DNA from: SFTJ01 sp045613305
GTDB lineage: Bacteria > Bacteroidota > Bacteroidia > Bacteroidales > Muribaculaceae
Assembly: GCA_045613305.1 (NCBI GenBank)
Contig: JAZLAU010000009.1
Span: 1 to 64,000, forward strand
DNA length: 64,000 bases
Direction of reading: 5' to 3'
Shown: piece by piece, positions 16,569-25,386 of the stretch
Position numbering within the stretch: position 1 is the first letter of the stretch
How the letters are laid out: the number at the start of each line of letters is the position of its first letter
Position numbers and translations under genes: made by a program
Notes under the pieces: generated by a model
Seen by the model: the letters and a program-made list of their open reading frames with translations, nothing else
Databases searched by the model: none
Told to the model about the DNA's origin: nothing

Positions 16569-17654
16569 ATGACTGAAATGAACAATAGATATTGCGTTAT
16601 AATGTGCGGTGGAGTGGGCAGCCGTTTTTGGCCTTTTAGCCGTACTAACCGTCCGAAACAATTCATCGACTTTTTTGGCACCGGGAAATCGTTACTGCAA
16701 ATGACCTACGATAGAATTAAAGGCATAGTGCCAGAAGAGAATATCGTGTTGGTTACCAATCGCATTTATGCCGACCTGATTAAAGAGCAATTGCCTAACC
16801 TTGTAGATTCCCAGATTTTATATGAGCCAGCCCGTCGCAACACTGCTCCATGCATTGCGTGGGCCGCATATCACATTAATGCCATAAACCCTAACGCTAA
16901 GATAATGGTTGCGCCAAGCGATCACCTTATTCTCAAGGAACAAGAATATCGCGAAAGCATTCTCAAGGGATTTGAATTTATTGAAAATCGCGATGTGCTT
17001 CTCACTTTGGGCATCAACCCAAACCGTCCGGAAACGGGTTACGGTTATATTCAAGTGGGCGAAAAGTTCAACGGCTCGGTGATGAAGGTGAAGACCTTTA
17101 CAGAGAAACCCAATTTGGAACTTGCCAAGGTGTTTGTTGCTACTGGTGAGTTTTTGTGGAACTCCGGCATGTTCTTGTGGTCTACTAAAAGCATCATAGA
17201 CGCATTGCACGCATATGCAAGCAATATTACCGATAACTTTGATAAAGGCCTTGAATATTTTGGCACCGATAAGGAGGAAGAATTTATTAACGAAGCATTT
17301 CCGGCTTGTCCAAGCATTTCGATTGACTTTGCGGTGATGGAAAAAGCGCCAAATGTGTATGTCGAACGAGTTGACTTCGGGTGGAGCGACTTGGGAACCT
17401 GGGGCGCACTTTATGACCATTCCCCAAAGAGCATAGAGGGAAATGTGACTCAAAACTGCAAGTCGCTGACCATTAATTGCGCTGACAATATAATTGCCAC
17501 AAGAGAGGATAAATTGGTTGTGGCATCGGGATTGAAAGGCTTTATTGTAGCCGACACCGATGATGTGTTGCTTATTGTGCCTCAAGACGAGGAGCAGCGT
17601 GTGCGTCTTTATGTAAATGAGGTAAAATCGAAATACGGCGACAAATACTTATAA
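16569..17654 (+). CDS. manC: Mannose-1-phosphate guanylyltransferase
   Basis: A 361-residue cytoplasmic nucleotidyltransferase making GDP-mannose from mannose-1-phosphate and GTP. The N-terminal signature VIMCGGVGSRFWPFSRTNRPKQF, then PARRNTAPCIAWAA, NPNRPETGYGYIQ, FTEKPNLE and the metal/substrate region FGWSDLGTW are all characteristic. It lacks the fused isomerase domain of long ManC proteins, and a separate manA lies upstream in the window. The start MTEMNNRYC is chosen over an upstream in-frame ATG at 16539 because an imperfect -7 box (TATATTAG, 16542-16549) would place transcription just ahead of it. GDP-mannose feeds glycan synthesis and possibly protein O-glycosylation. Confidence 0.93.
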   Translation: MTEMNNRYCVIMCGGVGSRFWPFSRTNRPKQFIDFFGTGKSLLQMTYDRIKGIVPEENIVLVTNRIYADLIKEQLPNLVDSQILYEPARRNTAPCIAWAAYHINAINPNAKIMVAPSDHLILKEQEYRESILKGFEFIENRDVLLTLGINPNRPETGYGYIQVGEKFNGSVMKVKTFTEKPNLELAKVFVATGEFLWNSGMFLWSTKSIIDALHAYASNITDNFDKGLEYFGTDKEEEFINEAFPACPSISIDFAVMEKAPNVYVERVDFGWSDLGTWGALYDHSPKSIEGNVTQNCKSLTINCADNIIATREDKLVVASGLKGFIVADTDDVLLIVPQDEEQRVRLYVNEVKSKYGDKYL

Positions 17655-17762
17655 CTGATTAAAGAAAGGTAGAGTGCAACGGCACAGACACATCTGTAGA
17701 TATTACGTCAAACTCTGAGTATAGCAGTCGCAAGTGCTGACTAATCGCCGCACAAAATATAT

Positions 17763-17790
17763 AGCCCTATTGCCAATTGGCAATAGGGCT
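17763..17790. terminator. Palindromic terminator after manC
   Basis: A perfect 28-base inverted repeat with arms AGCCCTATTGCC and GGCAATAGGGCT. On the plus strand it is followed by TGTTGGTT, a weak T-tract. It could act in both directions. Confidence 0.6.
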
Positions 17791-17880
17791 TGTTGGTTAA
17801 ATAAGGGTGAGATGTGGTTTTGCAATAAAAAATAAATAGTGGCTTTTGGCTTTTTTGTGAACGACAGTTGTGTGCATAGG

Positions 17881-17916
17881 TTACAAAAAGAGCAAACGCA
17901 ATTTGCGTTTGCTCTT
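17881..17916 (-). terminator. Terminator of the tRNA-Pro gene
   Basis: A 13-bp stem with arms AAGAGCAAACGCA and TGCGTTTGCTCTT and a 3-base loop. Read on the minus strand it is followed by TTTTTG, immediately downstream of the tRNA. Confidence 0.75.
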
Positions 17917-17921
17917 AGAAG

Positions 17922-17994
17922 TCGGGGTGAGAAGGTTCGAACTTCCGACCTCTACGTCCCGAACGTAGCGCGCTACCAACTGCGCTACACCCCG
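17922..17994 (-). tRNA. tRNA-Pro (anticodon CGG)
   Basis: The minus strand folds as a complete 73-base tRNA. The acceptor stem is CGGGGTG/CACCCCG with discriminator A. The D arm is GCGCAGTTGGTAGCGC. The anticodon stem is CTACG/CGTAG with loop TTCGGGA, giving anticodon CGG. The T arm contains GTTCGAA. C1 and the anticodon agree with bacterial tRNA-Pro. No 3' CCA is encoded, so it must be added after transcription. Confidence 0.95.
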
Positions 17995-18027
17995 ATTTTT
18001 TGTGTATGCAAATATACTGAAATAGTT

Positions 18028-19083
18028 TTAATCACGAAAGGATATTCTTATTTTCCCGTTTTCGTCAACTTTTATCAGGTCTTTTTGAGCGGTGAAGTGC
18101 GGCAGATATTTTGTGAGTACCCAAATCAGTAATGGCGCGGTGGCAATGATAAGCGCAAACTTCATATAGGGGTCAGAAATAAAGAACACGTGTCGACAAA
18201 GGTATAGCATGATGGCATGTGTGCAAAGCAACACGATAGAATATCGGCCCAAATATGAAATGAATGGGATTCGCTTTATTAGATAGCAGAAGTAGAAAAA
18301 CACATATAGTCCGCCTGCTTGGGCAATGATAAAGCGCAAATAGTTTGTGCCGCAGTTGCCCACTTTAAAAAATGAATCCATATTGCTTTGACTGGCAAAG
18401 TACCAAGCGGCAAATGCAAAAGGAAGTGCTATGGTGAGGTGTTTTATGTTGTGATTACGTAGAATGTAGTCTTTAAATAGATAAGGAAGGTAATAGGTGG
18501 GAAATGCTACTAAAGCCGAAGGGATGTTAGTGTTGAAGTAAAGAGTGGTTAAATTATTTATCCCGCCGTGATAATTGTCGTGAATTGTTTGGTTGAAGTA
18601 GAAATATGAGCAAGAAATAGCAAATGCCAATATTATTTTAACGGTTTTAGAACACTTGCGGGTGATGAATTCAAAACAATAGCAAAGCAAAAACAACATC
18701 ATCAGATATCGTAGAAACCATAGAGGAGAGTTTGCTCGCATTTGACTCTGATAGACGAAAAACGAAACAATTTCACCTTTTAGGAGGGGAATGCTGAAGT
18801 ATGATATTGTGCAATTGAAAATCAGTGCATATATGAAACTGAAAAGTAAAAGAGGTAAAATATAACGGTTTATTTTTTTAACGAACTGCACTTTAAATGA
18901 AGGCATTGTGGAAAAGAACAATCCTGCCAAAAATGTGTAAAGTGGCATTCTTGTGTGAAACAACATAGCGTCGATTTTGGGCGTGTAGGTGATGAGACAA
19001 TGAAGAGCAATAACAAGAATAATTGTTACGCCTTTCATTAAGTCGACAAAATCGTAGCGTTGTTTTGTTGTTGTGTCAGCCAT
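18028..19083 (-). CDS. Membrane acyltransferase, Acyltransferase_3 family
   Basis: A 351-residue integral membrane protein with about ten hydrophobic segments. The opening YDFVDLMKGVTIILVIALHC holds the conserved His of the family. These enzymes transfer acetyl or other acyl groups to surface polysaccharide or lipid at the inner membrane. The start MADTTTKQRYD is used because the preceding ten codons are unlike the family. It stands alone on its strand next to tRNA-Pro; substrate unknown. Confidence 0.85.
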   Translation of the reverse strand: MADTTTKQRYDFVDLMKGVTIILVIALHCLITYTPKIDAMLFHTRMPLYTFLAGLFFSTMPSFKVQFVKKINRYILPLLLFSFIYALIFNCTISYFSIPLLKGEIVSFFVYQSQMRANSPLWFLRYLMMLFLLCYCFEFITRKCSKTVKIILAFAISCSYFYFNQTIHDNYHGGINNLTTLYFNTNIPSALVAFPTYYLPYLFKDYILRNHNIKHLTIALPFAFAAWYFASQSNMDSFFKVGNCGTNYLRFIIAQAGGLYVFFYFCYLIKRIPFISYLGRYSIVLLCTHAIMLYLCRHVFFISDPYMKFALIIATAPLLIWVLTKYLPHFTAQKDLIKVDENGKIRISFRD

Positions 19084-19112
19084 TATATATAATAATGTGT
19101 GTTTATAATGCA

Positions 19113-19148
19113 AATAATTCCATTCTTACTTACGAGAATGGAATTATT
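19113..19148 (-). terminator. Terminator after the PorZ-like gene
   Basis: A 14-bp perfect stem (AATAATTCCATTCT with AGAATGGAATTATT) and an 8-base loop lie between the PorZ-like stop and the acyltransferase start. The minus-strand tail is TTATTTG. Confidence 0.6.
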
Positions 19149-19174
19149 ACATATAATTTAGAGTTCAATTTATG

Positions 19175-21550
19175 TTATCTTATTACTAAGAATTTTGCAA
19201 CTATAGCGCTGCTTGTTTCATCTTCATTTTCAGAAGCGAGCACAAAGTAAACACCGCTCTTAACACGGTCGCCATTAAAGTTGCAACCGTCCCAAGTGGC
19301 CATGCCGCCAGTTGATTGAAGTGTTGCCACCACGTTGCCTGCTGCATCAGAAATCTTCACCAATGAGTTGTCCATAAGTCCCTTTATGGTTATTAGTCCT
19401 GTGTATTCAGGGCGAACAGGGTTAGGATAAACGATTACGTTATCGTAAGTTTCGGCTGGAGCGGTTGATGTGCTTTCGTATTCAAGCAAACCGTTTTCGG
19501 TACCTACATACACCACATTGTTGTTAGGGTTGCATCGCAAAGAAATGATTTTGTCGGAAGGAAGGATGCTGTTAGCGGTTGTGAAGTGTTCAATAATTTC
19601 GCTTCCGTCGGGGCTAACGAGCAACAGACCTGAAGTGTTTGTTCCAATCCATTTGCGGTTTGACCCGTCGACGGCGATAGCATTCACTTGCAATCCGTCG
19701 AGAAGATAATCGGCGTTGTTTGTGCCGTCGTTGCGTGGCACTTTAATGCGGTTAACTCGGAAATCGGTGTCGAAGACCTTTGTAAGGTCCCATTCGGTAA
19801 CACCGTTGCTACTGCCCACCCAAACTTTGCCGTTTAGGTCTTCTGTAAAGCAGAAAATGTCGGTCCAAGTGTAGTTTTTATTGTCTTGGTCCAGGGTGTT
19901 GAGGTATCGGTGTTCCACATATTGTATGTTTCCTGCAGGATTGCCGTTGTCGTTAAAGAATATCATTCTACTTGCCCAACTACCAGCGCTATAAACCTTC
20001 ATGTTGTGTTTCTTTGTTATAAGGAACATTTGTCGCCAATTGGTTGTAAGGCTTGAACCGTCGGGCTTTATGGTTGGAGTAATCCAATCTTCGGCGGTTA
20101 ATTCTGTTGAGTTAAGTTTTTCCTTAGGAAGCACAAAAACCGATGGCTTAGATTCTGCTTGAATAGCCCAAAGGTTACCGTAGTTGTCAAATTGCAAGCC
20201 GCTAATGGCACAGTTGTAACTGCCTTGGTTAATTAGAGGGCTATTGGTCCAGTCGTAGTGTGCAACTTGTTCGAAGTTTGTGAATTTGAAGATGCCTTCG
20301 TATTCAGTGCCGATGTAGAACGTGTTGCTATCGTTAGGGTCAACCACAGGAGCGTAGGTGTTATAGAGAGTGGTGGTTGCCGGGCGTCGAGTGTTTGTGA
20401 CGGTAGGAGTGTGAGTTGTCCAATTTGAGCCGGCTAAAGTGCTGAATGTGGTGGCTTGACCAGTGCTGAACAAGCGGTTTTTACCTGTGTTGAGCACATA
20501 AAGGAAGTCTTGCTCTTGGTTATATACCAAGTGAGCAGGTCGGCTAACCGATGATGCATTAATCTTTTGGTAGTCGATAATAGTGGTTGCAGTGGTGCCT
20601 TCGATTGAAATCTTGCGGATGCCGTTAGCGCCCACAGCCCACCATGAGCCGTCAGATTCCTGTGAAGTGATTATTTCATTTTTAACGGTTGTTGGCAGTG
20701 TTACGCTTGTTTTCGAACTGCCGTCGGCAGCAACGACATAGTAAACTCCGCGTGTTGTGAACAAAACCATCATTTCGCCAGTGGCTTTGATTGGCTGAAC
20801 GATGTTAGGCGACGAGTTGTCGACTGTTAGGCTATGAGCGATTCCTGTTGGCACGCCGTTTTCGTCGAAATTGACGTTATAAATCGTAGCGTTAGTGCCG
20901 CATGTCAGGAAGCGTGATTCGGTAAGAGGGTAGAATTTTGCTTTTGTAAGAGCCGTGGTGTAGACATAAGTGTCTAAAGTGCTATGAGGCTTAGAACGTT
21001 CGCCAACGTATGTGCCCGCGTCGGCCGATAGCAGAATGGCATTGCCCACTATTGCCACCGAAGTGATGTTTTTGTTGTAGATTCGAGATTCGGCGATTTC
21101 GTATTTCTCGTCGTTAATGGCAACATAGCCGAAAGCAGTGGCTACATATGCTCGGTTGCCATGGAATGTGACGTGGTTGATGGTTTTCGCCGAGGTAAGT
21201 AGTGCGTTGCTGATGTCAGGAATGTTGATTACCTTGCCATTTTCAAGAATGATGTCGATGTTGGCATTGACATAGGCAACAAGCAGATATTTTTTTTCGT
21301 AGTTATAGTATATGTTTTGTATTTGAGTGTCGTTTAGGTAGTTGCTTTTGTCGTAAACGATGTTTTCTGATGTTTCTTTGTCGTAGCAATATAGGTTTTG
21401 CGACACCAAATAATACAAATTGTTGCCAGTATCGATTGCGTTAGTGGGAGTAGCGCCAAACACAGGGTGTATTTTCCAAGTGCCAACTGCAGCCGATGCT
21501 GAAAGGCATGTGATAATGGCGAAAAGTGTAAATAATAGTTTCTTTATCAT
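19175..21550 (-). CDS. PorZ-like two-propeller T9SS protein with C-terminal sorting domain
   Basis: A 791-residue exported protein. The signal peptide MIKKLLFTLFAIITCLSASA is followed by VGTWKIHPVFGATP and many short beta repeats of the kind seen in two-component-regulator propellers, for example KVWVGSSNGVTEWDL, RKWIGTNTSGLLLVSPDG and VVYVGTENGLLEYES. The C-terminus has an Ig-like type A sorting domain: VIVYPNPVRPEYTGLITIKG, then SGVYFVLAS. This layout fits PorZ, a surface component of type IX secretion thought to present A-LPS to the sortase. A general propeller-type surface protein is the alternative. The start at 21550 is chosen because it opens a clean signal peptide. Confidence 0.65.
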   Translation of the reverse strand: MIKKLLFTLFAIITCLSASAAVGTWKIHPVFGATPTNAIDTGNNLYYLVSQNLYCYDKETSENIVYDKSNYLNDTQIQNIYYNYEKKYLLVAYVNANIDIILENGKVINIPDISNALLTSAKTINHVTFHGNRAYVATAFGYVAINDEKYEIAESRIYNKNITSVAIVGNAILLSADAGTYVGERSKPHSTLDTYVYTTALTKAKFYPLTESRFLTCGTNATIYNVNFDENGVPTGIAHSLTVDNSSPNIVQPIKATGEMMVLFTTRGVYYVVAADGSSKTSVTLPTTVKNEIITSQESDGSWWAVGANGIRKISIEGTTATTIIDYQKINASSVSRPAHLVYNQEQDFLYVLNTGKNRLFSTGQATTFSTLAGSNWTTHTPTVTNTRRPATTTLYNTYAPVVDPNDSNTFYIGTEYEGIFKFTNFEQVAHYDWTNSPLINQGSYNCAISGLQFDNYGNLWAIQAESKPSVFVLPKEKLNSTELTAEDWITPTIKPDGSSLTTNWRQMFLITKKHNMKVYSAGSWASRMIFFNDNGNPAGNIQYVEHRYLNTLDQDNKNYTWTDIFCFTEDLNGKVWVGSSNGVTEWDLTKVFDTDFRVNRIKVPRNDGTNNADYLLDGLQVNAIAVDGSNRKWIGTNTSGLLLVSPDGSEIIEHFTTANSILPSDKIISLRCNPNNNVVYVGTENGLLEYESTSTAPAETYDNVIVYPNPVRPEYTGLITIKGLMDNSLVKISDAAGNVVATLQSTGGMATWDGCNFNGDRVKSGVYFVLASENEDETSSAIVAKFLVIR

Positions 21551-21628
21551 TGTGTGAATAATTTTCGTTAAACGCATTTTAATAATAACGCAAAAAAGGT
21601 GCAAACTATTGTGTTGCAGCCGTTAAAT

Positions 21629-22096
21629 TTAAAATCTGAGTTCTGTTTCGTTGGCAAAACCGTCAACGGCAAGTATTGTCATGGTGCCCCAAGTGCCAGT
21701 TACTTCGCTTTCGTAGCGAATAGTGTAGTGGCCTTTGCGAAAGCAGTTTAGTTGAGCCACTCCGCGCAGCGGTGAGCATTGAGGAGAGATAGTCGCTGAT
21801 TTGGAGGCTCTTTTTTCAACTATTTTCACCTTGTCGCCAATCACTTCGGCCACTAAGTTTATGCCTTCGGTTGGGTCGCCCATCAGCCCGGTTCGCGACA
21901 GAATGGCACTTCCGTCGGGTGCGATGCTGACTCTGATGGTTTCGGCGCCGGGACTATTAGCCGCGTCCAGTAAAAGCCGCGCAATGTATGTCTCGGCGGG
22001 CTTTTGGGGAGGTTGGTGCATAAGCAATCCCAAGAGTGCCACTGCTGCTATAACAGCCAGGCAATAAAACTCTATAGAGGTGAAAAATTCCATCAA
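21629..22096 (-). CDS. Hypothetical single-TM protein upstream of the PorZ-like gene
   Basis: A 155-residue protein with one N-terminal TM helix (about 8-26, IEFYCLAVIAAVALLGLLM) and a beta-rich outer domain. That domain includes ETIRVSIAPDGSAILSRTG and HYTIRYESEVTGTWGTMTIL. No family recognised. The stop lies 78 bases before the PorZ-like start, so cotranscription is likely, and a role in the envelope is plausible. The first two codons are both Met, so the start could be one codon later. Confidence 0.65.
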   Translation of the reverse strand: MMEFFTSIEFYCLAVIAAVALLGLLMHQPPQKPAETYIARLLLDAANSPGAETIRVSIAPDGSAILSRTGLMGDPTEGINLVAEVIGDKVKIVEKRASKSATISPQCSPLRGVAQLNCFRKGHYTIRYESEVTGTWGTMTILAVDGFANETELRF

Positions 22097-22212
22097 TTCA
22101 AAGGTAGAAATTTATTTTCATATAATAATCAGAAATTGAGCACTTCTCTACAAATTAAAAAGAATTAAGGGTTATTTTAACGATCATAATTTTAAAATCT
22201 AATGAATGTTGC

Positions 22213-22220
22213 TAACTTTG
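22213..22220 (+). promoter_or_regulatory. -7 element of the second acyltransferase gene
   Basis: TAACTTTG fits TAnnTTTG. TTTA 18 bases upstream (22191-22194) may serve as the -33 box. The leader is about 16 bases. Confidence 0.5.
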
Positions 22221-22242
22221 CGGAGTTATAAAATGTCATTTA

Positions 22243-23241
22243 ATGAAAGTAAGAGAATCACAATTTGAATTATTAAGAATCATAGCGATGGCTATGATAA
22301 TTATGGTACATTTTAACGGAGTGGCCGTTGAAAAATTTTTACCATTAAGCAATTGCGAGTTTTCACAAGTTTGGGGAGCAGAGCTGCTTGAATCGGTAGC
22401 GATTATTGGTGTAAATTTGTTTGTGCTCATATCGGGCTATTTTGGTATACGAATCACAGCCAAAGGGATGCTAAAATATGTGGGTTGGTGCCTGTGGTAT
22501 TCGGTGCTACTCTATTTGATAGTATGTGCATATTATCCGCAATTGTTCTTGCCCCAGTACACTCAATATGCTGTGAATGGCATTTCTCATAGTTCGCAGT
22601 GGTTTGTCACAAGTTATTTCTATCTGATGGCCTTGAGTCCAATCATCAATGGCGTGTTGCAGCGAACCACATTCCGTGAGCATTTGTGGATAGTGTTGGC
22701 TTTGATTGTAATTAATTGTGTGGGTGGATGGTGGTTTGAGATGGTGTTTAACGAAACTGGTTACACCGTTTATCACATGATATTCATCTATTGCTTGGGA
22801 TATGTGTTGCGTGAGTGTCTTGACCGCAAAAAGCAGTTCCCATGGTTGCCGGTAGCGATAGTTACCTTTGTGTGTTCGGTGGCAGGTGTGATGCTGATGA
22901 TGCAACACATGAAGTACTTTAAAGTTATAGCCTATAATAATCCGGTTATTGTGCTCGAATCGTTGGCATTCTTTGTGATTTTCACCACTTTCAAATTCAA
23001 GAATCGATTTGTCAATTGGGTGGCTTCGACCTCGTTTGCAGTGTATTTGATACATATGCATTTCAGCGTATGGCCACATGTGTTGCGCCCAATATTGAGC
23101 GACATCTACGACACCTATTCAGGCGATGGATATGCATTGATAGGAACGGGCATTGGAGTGGCTTTGTTTGTGGTGTGCACTCTAATCGACAAGCCAAGAG
23201 AATGGTTATTTAACAAGATTTTATCATCGAAAAAGCAATAA
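22243..23241 (+). CDS. Membrane acyltransferase, Acyltransferase_3 family (second copy)
   Basis: A 332-residue integral membrane protein with about ten TM helices. The N-terminal RESQFELLRIIAMAMIIMVHF carries the family's conserved Arg and His. It resembles O-acetyltransferases acting on surface polysaccharides. It differs in sequence from the acyltransferase at 18.0-19.1 kb, so the two are probably not recent duplicates. An EamA transporter gene starts 23 bases later, suggesting cotranscription without an obvious functional link. Confidence 0.87.
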   Translation: MKVRESQFELLRIIAMAMIIMVHFNGVAVEKFLPLSNCEFSQVWGAELLESVAIIGVNLFVLISGYFGIRITAKGMLKYVGWCLWYSVLLYLIVCAYYPQLFLPQYTQYAVNGISHSSQWFVTSYFYLMALSPIINGVLQRTTFREHLWIVLALIVINCVGGWWFEMVFNETGYTVYHMIFIYCLGYVLRECLDRKKQFPWLPVAIVTFVCSVAGVMLMMQHMKYFKVIAYNNPVIVLESLAFFVIFTTFKFKNRFVNWVASTSFAVYLIHMHFSVWPHVLRPILSDIYDTYSGDGYALIGTGIGVALFVVCTLIDKPREWLFNKILSSKKQ

Positions 23242-23264
23242 TAAATTTTTAGATTAAGCATTAT

Positions 23265-24191
23265 ATGCAACCAGGATTCAAACTTAGCAGCAAGTATCAA
23301 GGACATTTGGCATTGTTGGTGGCTAATGTGTCGTGGGGTTTGATGGCTCCGTTTTTGAAAGACTTGCTCAATGAAGGTGTTATAACACCAATGGCCTTGT
23401 CGGGATATAGAATTGTGGGCGGAGCATTGCTGTTTTGGTTAATCAGCATGTTCATAAAGCCTGCAAATGGAGAAGCCGAAAAAGTAGACCGCAAGGACAT
23501 ATTGCCAATGATATTTGCGTCGTTGTTAGTGATTGGTTTAAACCAGGCGCTCATCATCATCGGAATGAGTTATGCCAGCCCTGTTGATGCCTCGGTGGTG
23601 TGTAGTCTGACTCCGATATTTACGCTCATATTTGGCGCCGTGCTCATGGGTTTTGCGTTTACTTGGATTAAGGCGCTTGGTGTGCTGGTAGGATTGGCAG
23701 GTGCATTGCTGTTTGTGTTTACCGGCGAAGCCGACACCTCAATCAACGTTAGCAATCCGGTGTTGGGCAATTTGCTTTGCTTGATGGCACAGGTGTGCGG
23801 TGCACTTTATTTGGTGTGTTTTGGCAAGTTGATTGCAAAATATTCCATTTTGACGCTAATGAAGTGGATGTTTTTGATATCGGCAATCGCAATTCTGCCC
23901 TTGTCGATAGGCGATATGTTGGCAGTGAAGTGGGCCGACTTGTCGGCTATGGGATATTTCAATTTGGCATTTATTATCCTATTCGGCACATGCTTGGCTT
24001 ATATGCTTATTCCGGTGGCGCAACGTCGCGTGGAGCCTACGGTGATAGCCATGTATAACTATTTGCAACCAATAGTGGCAGTAGTGTTTTCGGTAGTTGC
24101 CGGATTGGCTGTTATTACTGGACAGAATTTGCTCGCAACTGTGCTCGTGTTTTTGGGCGTATGGCTTGTGAACCGTGAAAAGAAGGCTTAA
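23265..24191 (+). CDS. EamA/DMT-family transporter
   Basis: A 308-residue inner-membrane protein with ten predicted TM helices arranged as two EamA repeats. The first begins LLVANVSWGLMAPFLKDLL; the second (about 155-300) includes LCLMAQVCGALYLVCFGKL and ends with ATVLVFLGVWLVNREKK. The motif RRVEPTVIAMYNYLQPI is typical of the second repeat. Members export or import small metabolites such as amino acids or nucleobases; the substrate cannot be inferred. A convergent hairpin follows. Confidence 0.9.
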   Translation: MQPGFKLSSKYQGHLALLVANVSWGLMAPFLKDLLNEGVITPMALSGYRIVGGALLFWLISMFIKPANGEAEKVDRKDILPMIFASLLVIGLNQALIIIGMSYASPVDASVVCSLTPIFTLIFGAVLMGFAFTWIKALGVLVGLAGALLFVFTGEADTSINVSNPVLGNLLCLMAQVCGALYLVCFGKLIAKYSILTLMKWMFLISAIAILPLSIGDMLAVKWADLSAMGYFNLAFIILFGTCLAYMLIPVAQRRVEPTVIAMYNYLQPIVAVVFSVVAGLAVITGQNLLATVLVFLGVWLVNREKKA

Positions 24192-24226
24192 ATGCAGATT
24201 TGATATTTATGTAAATGTATATTTCA

Positions 24227-24258
24227 AAGAGAGGGCGCATTAATATGTGCCCTCTCTT
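24227..24258. terminator. Shared terminator between convergent EamA and pdxB genes
   Basis: A 14-bp stem (AAGAGAGGGCGCAT with ATGTGCCCTCTCTT, one G-T pair) and a 4-base loop sit between the two convergent genes. T-tracts are short on both sides. Confidence 0.65.
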
Positions 24259-24326
24259 GATATAATGAACAATTAAAAAAAATTTTTTAGAGTGATAATT
24301 GGCTACAGTTAAGCGCTGATGCTGTT

Positions 24327-25349
24327 TTATCGGCTTTCCACTTCGTGTCGCAGGTTATAGTGGTTGCGTTGCGATTCGAAAGTTTCAGGTGAGTTTTTGA
24401 GCGCTATGGTGTCGTCAAGAGGGTTGTAACTTTCGGCTATTCGCTGTAGTGTCACATTGTTAGCACCCTTAGTTGGGGTAATGCAGTTGACTGCTTGAGG
24501 TGTAATGTTCCAATTGAAGTGCTTGTTGATTTGCTTAATAATCATTGCAGTAGCGCGCATTTTTCCTTCGGCCGAATAACCGGCAATGTGAGGCGTGGCC
24601 ACAAATGCTTTTTTTAGCAATTCGGGATTGAGTTCGGGTTCGCCCTCCCAGCAGTCGATAGCTACAGCCAAGTTGCTGTGCTTCAGGTATTCGGCAAGGT
24701 CGTTGTTGCTGATCACGGCACCGCGAGCGCTATTTATCATTAGTTTGCATTTAGCCAACCTGTTAAGAAAGTCTTGGTCGCAAAGGTGCATAGTTTTATG
24801 CTCGCCATGCTTTGTGAGTGGAGTATGGAAAGTGATAATGTCGGCCTGTTGGGCAATTTGGTTGAGGTCTACAAATTTGCCGTTGCCTTCAGCAATGGCT
24901 CTTGGTGGGTCGCAAAGTAGAGTCTTAAATCCGCATTCTTTGGCAAAACGTTCAACGATGGACCCCACATGTCCCACGCCAACAATTCCTATGGTTATGT
25001 CGGCAGGTGATGCCGATTTGTCGGCGTCCAAGAAATGAGCAATGGTGGCAAGCACATATTGTGCCACTGCTGGAGCGTTGCATCCGGCTGCGTTACACAC
25101 TTTTATGCCTTTGTCGCGACAATATTGCAAATCGATGTGGTCGGTGCCGATGGTTGCAGTGCCTATGAACTGGCATTTGCTGTTGTCGAGCAGATTTGCG
25201 TTGCATGTGGTGCGAGTGCGTATTATTATTGCATCGGCATCGGCCACCGTTTGTGGGGTGAATTCCTCAGGTTCAAGATATTGCACCTCGGCAAATGGCT
25301 CAATCAGCCCTTTAATGTAAGGGATATGGCTTTCGATTAAGAATTTCAT
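24327..25349 (-). CDS. pdxB: 4-phosphoerythronate dehydrogenase
   Basis: A 340-residue cytoplasmic NAD-dependent enzyme of the D-2-hydroxyacid dehydrogenase family. It acts in the second step of the DXP-independent-salvage branch that supplies 3-hydroxy-4-phosphohydroxy-threonine for pyridoxal phosphate. The opening FLIESHIPYIKGLIEPFAEV, the segment TATIGTDHIDLQYC, the Rossmann loop GIVGVGHVGSIVER, HTPLTKHGEHKTMH and INSARGAVI are PdxB-like. VATPHIAGYS carries the catalytic His. The C-terminal dimerisation part is shorter than in E. coli. It is the last gene of a four-gene minus-strand run, 37 bases after a membrane protein gene. Confidence 0.9.
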   Translation of the reverse strand: MKFLIESHIPYIKGLIEPFAEVQYLEPEEFTPQTVADADAIIIRTRTTCNANLLDNSKCQFIGTATIGTDHIDLQYCRDKGIKVCNAAGCNAPAVAQYVLATIAHFLDADKSASPADITIGIVGVGHVGSIVERFAKECGFKTLLCDPPRAIAEGNGKFVDLNQIAQQADIITFHTPLTKHGEHKTMHLCDQDFLNRLAKCKLMINSARGAVISNNDLAEYLKHSNLAVAIDCWEGEPELNPELLKKAFVATPHIAGYSAEGKMRATAMIIKQINKHFNWNITPQAVNCITPTKGANNVTLQRIAESYNPLDDTIALKNSPETFESQRNHYNLRHEVESR

Positions 25350-25386
25350 GTTTGGTTGCTAAATTAGTGTGGTGTTGCGAAAGTGC

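Larger units (their letters stand above)
17655..18027. other. Intergenic region with tRNA-Pro and two hairpins
   Basis: This 373-base gap holds a terminator-like palindrome for manC, the tRNA-Pro gene on the minus strand and its terminator. The stretch 17660-17760 shows nothing further. Confidence 0.7.

Noticed and set aside
17839..18132. Plus-strand 97-codon open frame
   Set aside because: It runs through tRNA-Pro and its terminator, so it is not a gene.
22243..23241. Recent duplication of the acyltransferase at 18.0 kb
   Set aside because: The two share only family-level motifs, with no long stretch of sequence identity.
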